Assembly (NCBI GenBank): GCA_002726245.1
Contig: PBSM01000096.1
Coordinates: 1 to 64,000, forward strand
DNA from: Planctomycetaceae bacterium
GTDB lineage: Bacteria > Planctomycetota > Planctomycetia > Pirellulales > Pirellulaceae
Reading direction: 5' to 3'
DNA length: 64,000 bases
Positions 25,737 to 35,294 of the stretch are shown in pieces. A program made the translations under genes and the position numbers. Below the pieces are notes generated by a model. That model worked only from the letters and a program-made list of their open reading frames with translations. It was not told the DNA's origin and ran no database searches. How positions within the stretch are numbered: position 1 is the stretch's first letter; every line of letters begins with the position of its first letter.

Positions 25737-28700
25737 ATGAAGCTCCGCCTTCTCTCGTCGATGCTCGCCGTTCTGGCAACGCATTCCCTTGCGGCAGGCG
25801 CCGATGACTCTATTGAACTCCTGTTTCTCGGAGATCGCGGGCATCACCAGCCAGCCGCCCGCGCCGAACAGTTGATTCCGGTGCTGGCGAAACGCGGCAT
25901 CAACATTACGTATACCGAGAGTGTGAACGATCTCAACTCGGAGACACTCGGCAAGTACGACGGCTTGCTCGTTTATGCCAATATCGATGAGATTTCGCCG
26001 TCGCAGGAGCAGGCGTTGCTTCAGTATGTTGAAGCGGGCAACGGCTTCATTCCCCTGCACTGTGCTTCGTTTTGCTTCCGCAACTCAGAGAAGTACGTCG
26101 CTCTCGTCGGAGCACAATTCCAGCGCCACGGTGGAGAGAGCTTTCGCACTCGCATCGTCGGGCGCAGTCATCCGATCATGCAAGGCTTTGACGGATTCGA
26201 AAGCTGGGACGAAACGTATGTCCACACGAAGCACAACGAAACCCATCGCACGGTGCTTTCCTACCGCGTCGATTCGCAAGGTCGTGAACCGTGGACATGG
26301 GTGCGAACGCACGGCAAGGGGCGCGTCTTCTACACAGCCTGGGGGCACGACGCTCGCACGTGGGGAGAACCCGGTTTTCAAAACCTCATCGAACGCGGAA
26401 TCCGCTGGGCGATCGGGGCCGACCCGGGCGATGTCCCTTCGTTCAAAGACCCGCATGCGTTCCCGATCCCCGCCATGACGCCAAAGCGAATGGATGTGCA
26501 GCCGTTTGAATACACAGAGGCCAAGGTCCCGTTCTATCCCCCAAGTGCAACGTGGGGGAAACTCGCCGAGCCGCTCACAAAGATGCAGAAGCCGTTGCCT
26601 GCCGAGGAATCGCTGAAGCACATGGTCGTGCCGGTGGGCTTCGAAGTGAAGCTGTTTGCTTCCGAACCGGATCTCCGCAAACCGATCTGTATGACGTGGG
26701 ATGAGCGAGGCCGATTGTGGTGCGGCGAGACGATTGACTATCCCAACGAGTTGAAGCCGGAAGGTGAAGGCCGTGACAGCATCAAGATCTGCCAAGACAC
26801 CGATGGCGATGGTCGAGCCGACAAGTTTACGGTCTTCGCCGACAAGTTGAGCATTCCAACAACCATTACGTTTCATCGCGGCGGAGTGATCGTTCAAGAC
26901 GGAACCAAGACTTGGTACATGAAAGACAACGACGGCGACGACGTGGCCGACGAGAAGCGAGTTCTGTTCGATGGCTGGAACATGCGCGACACGCATGGCG
27001 GGGTGAGCAATTTCCAGTACGGGCTCGATAACTGGATCTGGGCCATGCAAGGCTATAACAACTCGTCACCGACCGTGGACGGTGAGGCGGATCAGTCGTT
27101 CCGCATGGGGTTCTTCCGTTTCAAGCCGGATGGTTCCGAGCTCGAATTCATCCGCTCGACGAACAATAACACATGGGGCTTAGGGATCAGCGAAGAAGGT
27201 ATCGTCTTCGGTTCAACGGCGAATCGCAATCCTAGCGTCTACATGCCGATTCCTAATCGGTACTACGAAAAGGTGCGAGGTTGGTCGCCGAGTCAACTCG
27301 GCACGATCGCCGATACCCATCTCTTCGAGCCAATCACGGAGAACGTTCGGCAGGTCGATCATCACAACGGCTACACGGCCGGAGCCGGGCACGCACTCTA
27401 CACGGCGCGGACCTACCCGGAGGAGTATTGGAATCGCGTCGCGTTCGTTTGTGGGCCGACGGGGCATCTCGTCGGTTCCTTCGTGATAACTCGCGACGGG
27501 GCCAGCTTCAAGTCAACAAGCCCCTTCAACCTGCTCGCCAGCGATGACGAATGGTCCGCGCCGGTCATGGCGGAAGTCGGGCCGGACGGAAACGTGTGGG
27601 TGCTCGACTGGTACAACTGCATCGTGCAACACAATCCGACTCCGGCGGGTTACAAGACCGGCCAGGGCAATGCTTACAAGAGCGAGTTGCGCGACAAGCG
27701 ACATGCGCGGATCTATCGGATCGTGTACCGAGGTTCGGCAAGCGAGAAGAACGCAGCGCCGCGTCTCCGAGACGTTGCTGGCGAAGAACTTGTTGCGGCG
27801 TTGAAACATCCGAACATGTTCTGGCGGCGGCATGCACAACGTCTGCTGGTCGAGCGGGGTAAGCGAGATGTTGTGCCAGACCTGATCGAGCTTATCGACG
27901 ACCGCGGCTTTGATCAAATCGGCTTGAATCCCAGATCCATTCACGCGTTGTGGACGCTCAAGGGATTGGGCGCGTTGCACGGTGACGATGCGGAGGCGAA
28001 CAAAGCGGTCATTCGCGCGTTGCAGCATCCGTCACCCGGAGTGAGGCAAGTCGCAGTCGCGGTCTCGCCAAGAACAGAGAGTATGTTGAAGGCGCTGCTG
28101 GCGAGAAGGGTCGCGGTGCACGCAGATCCTCAAGTGCGGTTGGCAACGTTCCTGGCACTCTCTGAGTTCTGGCAAACGAATGATCTTGGCTTGCTGATTG
28201 ATCATGCGATCGCACGCCGGCAGAACCATACCGATTCGATTCTTCTCGATGCGTTGACAGTCGCGGCCGCAGCGCACGCGCCCAGCTACCTTGCCGCCGT
28301 GCTCGGCGAAGGTGCCTGGTCCGAGCGGCCCGTCGCACACGGGCTGCCGCAAGTTCGGGAACTTACTCGTCGCGTTGCCGAACATTTCGCTCGCGGCGCG
28401 GGCCAGGAGCAAATCAAGGAACTGCTCGCGTTGCGGCTCGATTCCCGCCTCAAAACGGAGCTCGATGACGTCAGCGCGGGACTAGCGGCTGGATGGCCGC
28501 AGGAGGAAGTTGTGGTTCTGGACCGGAAGACAGAGGCTGGTCTTGTTGCTTGGGTAAAGCAAGCGACACCGGCGGCGCAAGCCAACCTCGTGTCTCTCGG
28601 TTCGCGCTGGGGGAGCAAGAAGCTGGAAGCCTATGTTTTGGAGATTGCCGCCGCGTTCACGAAACAGGTCCAAGATGAAAGCCTCTCGGAAGCGGAAAGG

Positions 28701-30110
28701 CTTGCCGCGGCGAATCAACTGATCGAGTTTCGTGGCACCGATGGCAAGGCGGTCGTGACGTTGCTGGATGTGATTACGCCTCGGACAACGCCGGCGTTGT
28801 CCGAAGGTCTGTTCGCAGCGATTGGGAAAAGCGAATCGACCGAAGCAGGCATCGCCCTGGTGCAGCGGCTATCGTCGCTAACTCCGAAGGCTCGAGCATC
28901 GAGCTTGCGAGTGCTGTTGTCCCGGAAGGAATGGACGGCAGCGCTCGTTGACGCTCTCGCAGCCGGCAGGATCCCTCTCGGTGATCTCGCCCTGGAACAA
29001 AAGCAAGCGTTGACGGCCCATCCGAACCGCCAGATTGCTGCCAAAGCAAAGGCGATGCTTAGTCGCGGCGGCGGGTTGCCGAATGCTGATCGGCAGAAAG
29101 TGATTGATGAGATGCTGCCGCTAACGAAACTCACCGGCAACGTCGCGGCTGGCAAAGCCGTCTTCAAGAAGACGTGCGAGAAGTGCCACACGCACAGCGG
29201 TGAAGGCACGAAGATCGGCCCTGATTTGACGGGCATGGCGGTGCATCCCAAGCACGAGTTGCTAATTCATATCCTCGATCCGAGTCGATCGGTCGAAGGC
29301 AACTATCGCATCTACACGGTGGTGACCGAGAGCGGCAAGGTGCTAAGCGGATTGTTGGCCGCCGAATCGCGAACGGCTCTGGAGTTGATCGACGTAGAAG
29401 GCAAGAAGCACATCATCGTTCGAGACGAGATTGACGAGTTGGTCTCATCGAAGAAGTCGCTCATGCCGGACGGTGTCGAGAAGCAGCACACGCCACAGGA
29501 TCTGACCGACCTGCTCGAATTTCTGACGCAGCGCGAAAAGTTTATCCCGATTCCACTCGACAAATACGCGACAATCGCGAGCACGCAGGGGATGTTCTTT
29601 ACAAAGGAAGGCCCTGTCGAACGGCTCATCTTTCCGGATTGGTCGCCAAAGACATTTGAAGGCGTCCCGTTCTATCTGGTCGATCCGAAAGATGATCGCG
29701 CGGCAAACGTAATCATGCTGCATGGCCCTCGCGGCAACTTCCCACCTCGGATGCCCAACTCGGTCACACTCCCTTGCAACACTCCAGCCAAGGCAATCCA
29801 CTTCCTGAGCGGAGTCAGCGGTTGGGGCTTCCCGGCCATTCAAGAGAAATCCGTGTCGATGATCGTGCGATTGAAGTATGCGGACGGTGAAGCCGAAGAC
29901 CATCCGCTGCGAAATGCGGTTCACTTTGCGGACTACATCCGCCGCGTTGATGTTCCCGAATCGAAGCTGGCTTTCATGTTGCGAAGCCAACAAATTCGAT
30001 ATCTCGCGATCTATCCGAAGCGATCTCAGGCGATTGGCAGCATTGAGCTTGTGAAAGGACCGGATCAGTCGGCTCCGATCGTGATGGCCGTGACGATCGA
30101 GGGACATTAG
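25737..30110 (+). CDS. ThuA / PVC-type dehydrogenase / HEAT / c-type haem protein
   Basis: A 1457-residue exported protein. A signal peptide (MKLRLLSSMLAVLATHSLAAGA) precedes a ThuA-like domain (about 25-235: FLGDRGHHQPAARAEQL, FIPLHCASFCFRNS, YTAWGHDARTW). A seven-bladed propeller of the PVC membrane-bound dehydrogenase type (about 270-680; FEVKLFASEPDLRKP, DTDGDGRADKFTVF) is followed by HEAT-like helices (about 690-1120) and a haem-binding domain with CEKCH at 1147-1151. The last 150 residues form a beta-rich domain. Such proteins are typical of planctomycetes and Verrucomicrobia and are thought to oxidise sugars in the periplasm, passing electrons to the haem. Pairing with the sulfatase suggests polysaccharide use. 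Confidence 0.9.
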   Translation: MKLRLLSSMLAVLATHSLAAGADDSIELLFLGDRGHHQPAARAEQLIPVLAKRGINITYTESVNDLNSETLGKYDGLLVYANIDEISPSQEQALLQYVEAGNGFIPLHCASFCFRNSEKYVALVGAQFQRHGGESFRTRIVGRSHPIMQGFDGFESWDETYVHTKHNETHRTVLSYRVDSQGREPWTWVRTHGKGRVFYTAWGHDARTWGEPGFQNLIERGIRWAIGADPGDVPSFKDPHAFPIPAMTPKRMDVQPFEYTEAKVPFYPPSATWGKLAEPLTKMQKPLPAEESLKHMVVPVGFEVKLFASEPDLRKPICMTWDERGRLWCGETIDYPNELKPEGEGRDSIKICQDTDGDGRADKFTVFADKLSIPTTITFHRGGVIVQDGTKTWYMKDNDGDDVADEKRVLFDGWNMRDTHGGVSNFQYGLDNWIWAMQGYNNSSPTVDGEADQSFRMGFFRFKPDGSELEFIRSTNNNTWGLGISEEGIVFGSTANRNPSVYMPIPNRYYEKVRGWSPSQLGTIADTHLFEPITENVRQVDHHNGYTAGAGHALYTARTYPEEYWNRVAFVCGPTGHLVGSFVITRDGASFKSTSPFNLLASDDEWSAPVMAEVGPDGNVWVLDWYNCIVQHNPTPAGYKTGQGNAYKSELRDKRHARIYRIVYRGSASEKNAAPRLRDVAGEELVAALKHPNMFWRRHAQRLLVERGKRDVVPDLIELIDDRGFDQIGLNPRSIHALWTLKGLGALHGDDAEANKAVIRALQHPSPGVRQVAVAVSPRTESMLKALLARRVAVHADPQVRLATFLALSEFWQTNDLGLLIDHAIARRQNHTDSILLDALTVAAAAHAPSYLAAVLGEGAWSERPVAHGLPQVRELTRRVAEHFARGAGQEQIKELLALRLDSRLKTELDDVSAGLAAGWPQEEVVVLDRKTEAGLVAWVKQATPAAQANLVSLGSRWGSKKLEAYVLEIAAAFTKQVQDESLSEAERLAAANQLIEFRGTDGKAVVTLLDVITPRTTPALSEGLFAAIGKSESTEAGIALVQRLSSLTPKARASSLRVLLSRKEWTAALVDALAAGRIPLGDLALEQKQALTAHPNRQIAAKAKAMLSRGGGLPNADRQKVIDEMLPLTKLTGNVAAGKAVFKKTCEKCHTHSGEGTKIGPDLTGMAVHPKHELLIHILDPSRSVEGNYRIYTVVTESGKVLSGLLAAESRTALELIDVEGKKHIIVRDEIDELVSSKKSLMPDGVEKQHTPQDLTDLLEFLTQREKFIPIPLDKYATIASTQGMFFTKEGPVERLIFPDWSPKTFEGVPFYLVDPKDDRAANVIMLHGPRGNFPPRMPNSVTLPCNTPAKAIHFLSGVSGWGFPAIQEKSVSMIVRLKYADGEAEDHPLRNAVHFADYIRRVDVPESKLAFMLRSQQIRYLAIYPKRSQAIGSIELVKGPDQSAPIVMAVTIEGH

Positions 30111-30123
30111 AGCGGCGCATGTC

Positions 30124-30229
30124 GTTGGAGTTCCGGCTTTACCCGGCGACACTGCGTAGTAGTAGACTGGATCGCGACCCACTGACGTTTTGTAGAGAGA
30201 GCAAGACCGCCTAAAGGCCAGACTCCAAC
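30124..30229. repeat. Inverted repeat between convergent genes, copy 1
   Basis: Arms 30124-30146 (GTTGGAGTTCCGGCTTTACC start) and 30207-30229 (ending GACTCCAAC) are imperfect complements. The same sequence type occurs at 61907-61972. Both copies lie exactly between the 3' ends of convergent genes. Confidence 0.65.
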
Positions 30230-30232
30230 ACA

Positions 30233-31042
30233 TCAACGATCGCGGGCGGTGCGGCGGCGGGTCAGATCATCGCGGACCGGATTGAAGCGTTGCACATAGA
30301 TCGGCGTCTCGGCTTCAAAGCGTCCGTGGCCGAAGACGAACAATTTGGCGGTGACCAAGCCGTGAGTGTTCAGAGTCAGGTTCGTGGCTCGGCCAGAATG
30401 GCGATAGGGGAGTTGATACACAGCACCATGCGGGCCGAAATCGTCCGCATCGACTCGGAGCGACCAACGCCCAAGCTGTGGAAATGCCTTGGCGTCATGA
30501 AGCGGAAGCCGCTTCCGTCCGACGAACTCGACGATCAACTGGCCAGAAACGGGAACAGCAGTGCCATAGATGTTGCGCGTGTGTAGCCGAACCTCGATGC
30601 CGTCATCTACTGCATCGCGATCCCAGTTAGAAACTCGAGCTTCTACGTCGATGGCTTGCACACGCGATGCAGCGTTTCGCGTAATGATCGGACGCGGCAG
30701 ATGCATGAGGGATTCGGAAGCCGACGCTGGAGCTATGACCGAAGAGGCTTCAATAGCTTTCGATTTCAACTCGTCCGCGCGTTCCTTCAGAACTGCACGG
30801 TGAACTTGCTTGCCCTCGACGTTAGCTACCTCGACGTTGTCCCAAGCCACGGAAGTTGCCAGCACGAAAGCAGTGCCTGTTGAACGCAACCAAAACCGCT
30901 CGTCATTGGTCCTCAGATCGATTTCACCGGCGAGCATACGACCATCCTTCAGCCACACCAACGTCACATCGGCGACCGTTGTTCGGCAGAGCGCGAGAGT
31001 CGATAGAACGACAAGACAGCATATTGCGGCGCGGCGAATCAT
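30233..31042 (-). CDS. Secreted protein of unknown function
   Basis: A 269-residue protein with a signal peptide (MIRRAAICCLVVLSTLALCRTTVA). GGAGA lies 7 bases before this ATG, so I prefer it to an upstream ATG at 31075. The first mature part (DVTLVWLKDGRMLAGEIDL) looks like a small beta-barrel of the kind found in planctomycete secreted proteins, and residues about 120-250 form a second beta-rich domain with an RLPLHDAKAF / LGRWSLRVDADDF pattern. No catalytic motif is apparent. It is divergent from the selenoprotein gene with 222 bases between the starts. Confidence 0.7.
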   Translation of the reverse strand: MIRRAAICCLVVLSTLALCRTTVADVTLVWLKDGRMLAGEIDLRTNDERFWLRSTGTAFVLATSVAWDNVEVANVEGKQVHRAVLKERADELKSKAIEASSVIAPASASESLMHLPRPIITRNAASRVQAIDVEARVSNWDRDAVDDGIEVRLHTRNIYGTAVPVSGQLIVEFVGRKRLPLHDAKAFPQLGRWSLRVDADDFGPHGAVYQLPYRHSGRATNLTLNTHGLVTAKLFVFGHGRFEAETPIYVQRFNPVRDDLTRRRTARDR

Positions 31043-31264
31043 GTGGCGTCTCCAGAATTGGGGCACCACCAACAAGGGTAATTCGAATGCCGGTTCACTC
31101 GTGCGGCTTGCGTCGTTGCGCTAAGTACGTTGCATCAATAGCCTTCTGATACGCGGCTCAGCCGCAAGTGAATCGAAGACTTGTGTTGCTTTATGTCAAC
31201 ACGTTGCGGATTCGCATCATTGATTGGTCTAATGTAGGTCCACTATCTACAAAGAAGACCATAA

Positions 31265-31801
31265 ATGAACATCGCTGTCGGAATCGCTGCACCGGACGTG
31301 ACGCTTGCCGATCGTGAAGGCAATGAAGTCCGCCTCGCCTCGCTCTGGCAAGAGAAGCCGAGAGTCTTGCTCTTCGTGCGGCATTTTGGCTGACCGATGT
31401 GTCGCGAGCACGTGGTCGATGTGCGAGAGGAGTACGAACGATTTCTGGAGGCCGGCGGCGATGTTGCAGTCGTCACGATGGGCACCTCCGAACAGACCGC
31501 TGCCTTTCGTGAGAGGAATCAACTCCCGTTCATTTGCCTCGCCGATCCAAAGCGCGTGGCTTACGAAGCCTTCGGTGTGCCGAGAGGAACGGTCGCGCAA
31601 GTTGCCGGTCCTGCCGTGTGGGGTGGCGGATTGAAGGCGGTCCTACGTGCAGGGATCGGCAAACCCGTTGGCGATGTCTTGCAGCTACACGGCTCGTTCA
31701 TTATCGATCGCGATGGCATCGTACGCTTCTTTCATCTCCCGAAGAACTCCGTGGATCGCCCGACGAACGAAGAGCTAATCGCCCAGCTAGTGCTTCTGTA
31801 A
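31265..31801 (+). CDS. Selenocysteine-containing AhpC/TSA (Prx-like 2) protein
   Basis: ATG at 31265 begins a 178-residue thioredoxin-fold protein (IAAPDVTLADREGNEVRL, then LLFVRHFG). Codon 43 is TGA (31391-31393) and is followed by PMCREH. Relatives in the AhpC-TSA_2 / PRXL2 (SelU-like) family have HFGCPFCRE here, so TGA replaces the first Cys of CxxC and the motif is Sec43-x-x-Cys46. The frame then continues with full similarity (GDVAVVTMGTSEQTAAF, GSFIIDRDGIVRFFH) to TAA at 31799-31801. A hairpin with a GGUCG loop lies 14 bases after the TGA. Such proteins are thiol- or selenol-based peroxidases/reductases. A nonsense mutation is the alternative, but position and hairpin favour Sec. Confidence 0.8.
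31391..31424 (+). promoter_or_regulatory. TGA (Sec) codon and bacterial-type SECIS hairpin
   Basis: After the TGA at 31391-31393, GCACGT (31408-31413) pairs with ATGTGC (31419-31424), six pairs including one G-T, around the loop GGTCG (31414-31418). Bacterial SelB recognises a hairpin inside the coding sequence, shortly after UGA, with G-G-U in its loop. Here the loop begins 20 bases after the UGA. Confidence 0.65.
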
Positions 31802-31905
31802 TCGTCCGCATCAAGGCGGAGCACCCTGTCGTCAACTCTGTGGCTGTTTGATACGATGTTCGTTTGCGTAACAACAGACGCACGCTGGATTTCCGCAAAG
31901 GAAGC

Positions 31906-34062
31906 ATGATGGCACTCGACCCCTATCAACTCTGTCCGTGTGGCAGTGGTAAGAAGATTAAATTCTGTTGCTCCAAAGACATCGTCCCCGAACTGGACAA
32001 GGTGATCCGGGCCGTCCAAGGAGAACAACGTGTTTCGGCGCTCAGCAGCGTCGCTAAACTTATCGAGGAGAAAGGTCCGCGACTCGCGTTGCTCGCGCTA
32101 AGAGCAGACGTCGAGCTTGCTCTCGGCCAATTAGAACAAGCCGATAAGACCATTGATGAGTTCCTGGCTGCATCGCCTGACAATCCTGTCGCCCTCGCTT
32201 TGTCGGCGATCCATGCCGGTGGCAAGAACGATCTCGAAAGCGCCATCGAAGACCTCCAGCAGTCGCTAGAGCATCTCGGCGGCGTCATGCCTCCGTCAGT
32301 GTACAGCGCCATTGGCGTCGTAGGCCAAACGCTACTCGCTCACGGCGATGTGTTGGCGGCTCGCGGGCATTTGTTGATGCAAGTTGGCTTGGCGGGCGAG
32401 CGTGATGAGAATCCGATCCGCCTCTTGATGCGGATCAACATGATGCCGGAGATTCCGCTACTGCTAAAGCAAGACTACCACTATGCGGAACGTCCCGAAG
32501 GCGCCGAGTGGGCAGAAGCATTTGATATCGCGATGCAACAAGCGCGAAAGGGTGCTTGGGTTGCTGCCTGTGAGAAGCTGGATGACTTGGAAGAACAATT
32601 CCCGGACCAGGGAGCTATCCTCAAGAACATCGCGATCCTGAGCGGCTGGGTCGGACAACGCGACGAAGCATCGATCGCGTGGCGCAAGTATTCGCGCCTC
32701 GAAGGCATTCCGCTGGACGACGCGGTCGAAGCCGAGGCGCTCGCACAAATGCTCGACCCGAACGCCGAGCGGGACGAGCTCGATTCCGTTGCCGTCATCT
32801 ATACCGTGACCGACGTCGAGAAGCTGATGGAACTGCTGCTATCGAATTCACGCGTCGGAAGGATGCCGATCGATCCGGCCGAAATGGCTGACGACGACGG
32901 GCCGCCACCCAAAGCTGCCTTCTGGCTACTTGATAAAGCGGTCCCGGAAAGCGGAGTCGATCTGACGCGCGAGCAGGTGCCGAATGTGCTCGGTGAGATG
33001 TATATCTACGGCAAGGAGACCGATCGCCCGGGTCGGATCGAGTACAGTCTCGTCCGTGACGAAGACTACGATTCACGCAAGCAGGCACTTGCCGAGTTTG
33101 CCGGTGAGTTCATCGAAGGCGAACCGACGGAAGAGGTTCTTGGACCCGTTCCGAAAGTGTCGGCGGGCCTTACCTGGCGCTGGCGGCTTCCCGACGATAC
33201 GCCAGCCGAGAAGCGGACGGAGCTTGTCAGCGAGCAGCGGCGCGAATCGATGCTGCAGCGCTGGCCCGCGATGGAGCTGAAGACTCTCAATGGCAAGACA
33301 CCCCGCGAACTCGCCGCCGACCCGGCCAACCAAGTACGCTCGCTCGCGGCAATCTTGCTGCTCGAATTGTCGAATGAGCAGAACAGTGCCGACTTCGACT
33401 TCAACGAGCTGCGTCGGGAGCTCGAGCTTCCGACGTGTGATCCGATCGATCCCGCGCACGTTGACGCGATGACATTGTCACTGGTGCAGATCCCGTTCGT
33501 TGAGGTCGAGAAGCTGAGCGACGAAGGTCTGCTGACGCTCTATCGGCGAGTTGTCTTGAAATACGCGGTCACATCGATCCGGATTATTGCTGAGGAAGTC
33601 TTGCGGCGCGACAGCTTGAATGACACGGTTGACAAGAATGAAGCCTACGACTTGCTAATCCGCACGGCGACCGATTCAGAAGATGCTCTGCGTCACGTGG
33701 AAGACGCGAAGCAGGCCACTAGTGAACGTGCCGAGTCGTCAGCACGCTGGTTGCTCGCTGAACTCTCGGTGCGACTCTCTCGCTACGAAGCTGAGCAAGC
33801 ACAAGCGATCATCCAAACGTTACAGCTTCATCATCGCGACGAGCCCGGAGTCGCTCAAGGCCTGTACGAGATCCTCGCGAGCTTCGGTTTGATAACCCCC
33901 GATGGTACTCCTCCGGCAATGCCCGCTGCCGCTGCTCAAGCAGCCGTTGCGGCACAACCCGCTGCGGCAGATGGCGGTTCCGCACTTTGGACGCCAGACA
34001 GCCCCAGTGAGTCGGCTCCGACTGAGCAGAAGTCGAAGCTGTGGGTGCCGGGGATGGACTGA
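31906..34062 (+). CDS. SEC-C motif protein with TPR-like helices
   Basis: A protein of about 718 residues (ATG at 31906, or the next codon at 31909, preceded by AAAGGAAG). The N-terminus carries a SEC-C zinc motif (YQLCPCGSGKKIKFCC, about residues 7-22), like the zinc-binding tail of SecA and many nucleic-acid or ribosome-associated proteins. Residues 40-280 look like TPR repeats (ALAALRADVELALGQLEQA-like helices), followed by a mixed domain and an Ala/Pro-rich tail. There is no signal peptide. The start of ribD follows after 43 bases. The function is unknown; no catalytic motif was seen. Confidence 0.75.
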   Translation: MMALDPYQLCPCGSGKKIKFCCSKDIVPELDKVIRAVQGEQRVSALSSVAKLIEEKGPRLALLALRADVELALGQLEQADKTIDEFLAASPDNPVALALSAIHAGGKNDLESAIEDLQQSLEHLGGVMPPSVYSAIGVVGQTLLAHGDVLAARGHLLMQVGLAGERDENPIRLLMRINMMPEIPLLLKQDYHYAERPEGAEWAEAFDIAMQQARKGAWVAACEKLDDLEEQFPDQGAILKNIAILSGWVGQRDEASIAWRKYSRLEGIPLDDAVEAEALAQMLDPNAERDELDSVAVIYTVTDVEKLMELLLSNSRVGRMPIDPAEMADDDGPPPKAAFWLLDKAVPESGVDLTREQVPNVLGEMYIYGKETDRPGRIEYSLVRDEDYDSRKQALAEFAGEFIEGEPTEEVLGPVPKVSAGLTWRWRLPDDTPAEKRTELVSEQRRESMLQRWPAMELKTLNGKTPRELAADPANQVRSLAAILLLELSNEQNSADFDFNELRRELELPTCDPIDPAHVDAMTLSLVQIPFVEVEKLSDEGLLTLYRRVVLKYAVTSIRIIAEEVLRRDSLNDTVDKNEAYDLLIRTATDSEDALRHVEDAKQATSERAESSARWLLAELSVRLSRYEAEQAQAIIQTLQLHHRDEPGVAQGLYEILASFGLITPDGTPPAMPAAAAQAAVAAQPAAADGGSALWTPDSPSESAPTEQKSKLWVPGMD

Positions 34063-34105
34063 TTGGCCGTTTGGCCTCGTCGCAACCAAGAGTAGCCAGC
34101 ATGCG

Positions 34106-35242
34106 ATGAACCGACAAACGTTTGACGCTGCTCGCATGGCTCGTGCCTTGGAATTAGCTCGTCGCGGGGAGGGCTATGTCGAGCCGAATCCGATGGTTGG
34201 GTGCGTGATCGTGCGACGTGATGAAGTCGTCGGTGAAGGCTATCATCAGCGCTTTGGCGGCCTTCACGCAGAGCGAGAAGCCTTACAGTCGGCCGGCGAT
34301 GCGGCGCGAGGCGCTACGATGTATGTGACGCTTGAGCCTTGTTGCCATCACGGCAAGACTCCTCCTTGTACGGAAGCGATCGTGGCTGCGGGAATTGCCC
34401 GCGTCGTCGTCGCTCGACGCGATCCGTTCCCGAACGTGGATGGCGGAGGCATCCGCGCGCTAAGCGAAGCCGGCATCGAAGTGGAGGTTGGCACCTGCGA
34501 AGGCGAAGCGAGCGCGCTCGACGCCCCCTACCTTAGGCTTGTCGAAACAGGTCGGCCTTGGGTCATCGCCAAATGGGCAATGACACTCGACGGCAAGATC
34601 GCGACTCACGCAGGCGACAGTCAATGGATTTCGAATGAGAGTTCGAGAGCGATTGTCCACCAACTTCGTGGCCGCGTCGATGCGATTCTGGTGGGCAGCA
34701 GCACAGCGCGAGCCGACGATCCTTTGCTGACCGCTCGACCGGCCGGACCTCGAACCGCGACGCGAATTGTTCTCGACTCGCACGCTTCGCTCTCGCTCGA
34801 TTCACAGCTCGTAAAGACAACGGCCGAGACACCGGTTCTGGTTGTCACGGGTGGCGCAGCGACTGCCGATAGGACGCAAGCTTTGACAGACGCGGGCTGC
34901 GAAGTTCTCAAGATCGAGGCAAAGTCGCGTGAGGCTCAACTCCAAGCATTATTGACGGAACTTGGACATCGTCGCATGACCAACATCTTGGTCGAAGGTG
35001 GCGGGACGCTGTTGGGAAGCCTTCACGATGCGAAGCTGATCGACGAAGTGCATATCTTCGTCGCTCCGAAACTTGTCGGCGGAGCTCATGCGCCCGCGCC
35101 GATTGCTGGAACCGGATTCGCAACGATGAAAGAGGCTGTTCGGATGCGAGACGCAACCGTTGAGCGTCTCGAAGACGACATCTACGTTGTCGCGAGACTT
35201 GAAGGGGAGGATACACCGCTAATGAGCGCTGATCGACGCTAA
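34106..35242 (+). CDS. ribD: Riboflavin biosynthesis deaminase/reductase
   Basis: A 378-residue bifunctional enzyme that deaminates the pyrimidine intermediate and then reduces its ribosyl side chain in riboflavin synthesis. The deaminase domain (1-145) has the zinc and catalytic motifs HAE (54-56) and PCCHHGKTPPC (78-88). The reductase domain (150-370) has WVIAKWAMTLDGKIA, DAILVGSSTARADDP and VEGGGTLLGSL, as in RibG-type enzymes. The start at 34106 fits the family opening; the frame is open further upstream but overlaps the previous gene. The other rib genes are not in the window. Confidence 0.94.
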   Translation: MNRQTFDAARMARALELARRGEGYVEPNPMVGCVIVRRDEVVGEGYHQRFGGLHAEREALQSAGDAARGATMYVTLEPCCHHGKTPPCTEAIVAAGIARVVVARRDPFPNVDGGGIRALSEAGIEVEVGTCEGEASALDAPYLRLVETGRPWVIAKWAMTLDGKIATHAGDSQWISNESSRAIVHQLRGRVDAILVGSSTARADDPLLTARPAGPRTATRIVLDSHASLSLDSQLVKTTAETPVLVVTGGAATADRTQALTDAGCEVLKIEAKSREAQLQALLTELGHRRMTNILVEGGGTLLGSLHDAKLIDEVHIFVAPKLVGGAHAPAPIAGTGFATMKEAVRMRDATVERLEDDIYVVARLEGEDTPLMSADRR

Positions 35243-35294
35243 TGGAAGAGTCATCAGCGACAATTAGCGTGTATCGGCAGTTCGGCCCAACGAT

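Noticed and set aside
31397-31801. Short peroxiredoxin-like gene starting after the TGA
   Set aside because: This start would remove the first strand and the active-site motif. The upstream frame is clearly the N-terminus of the same protein.
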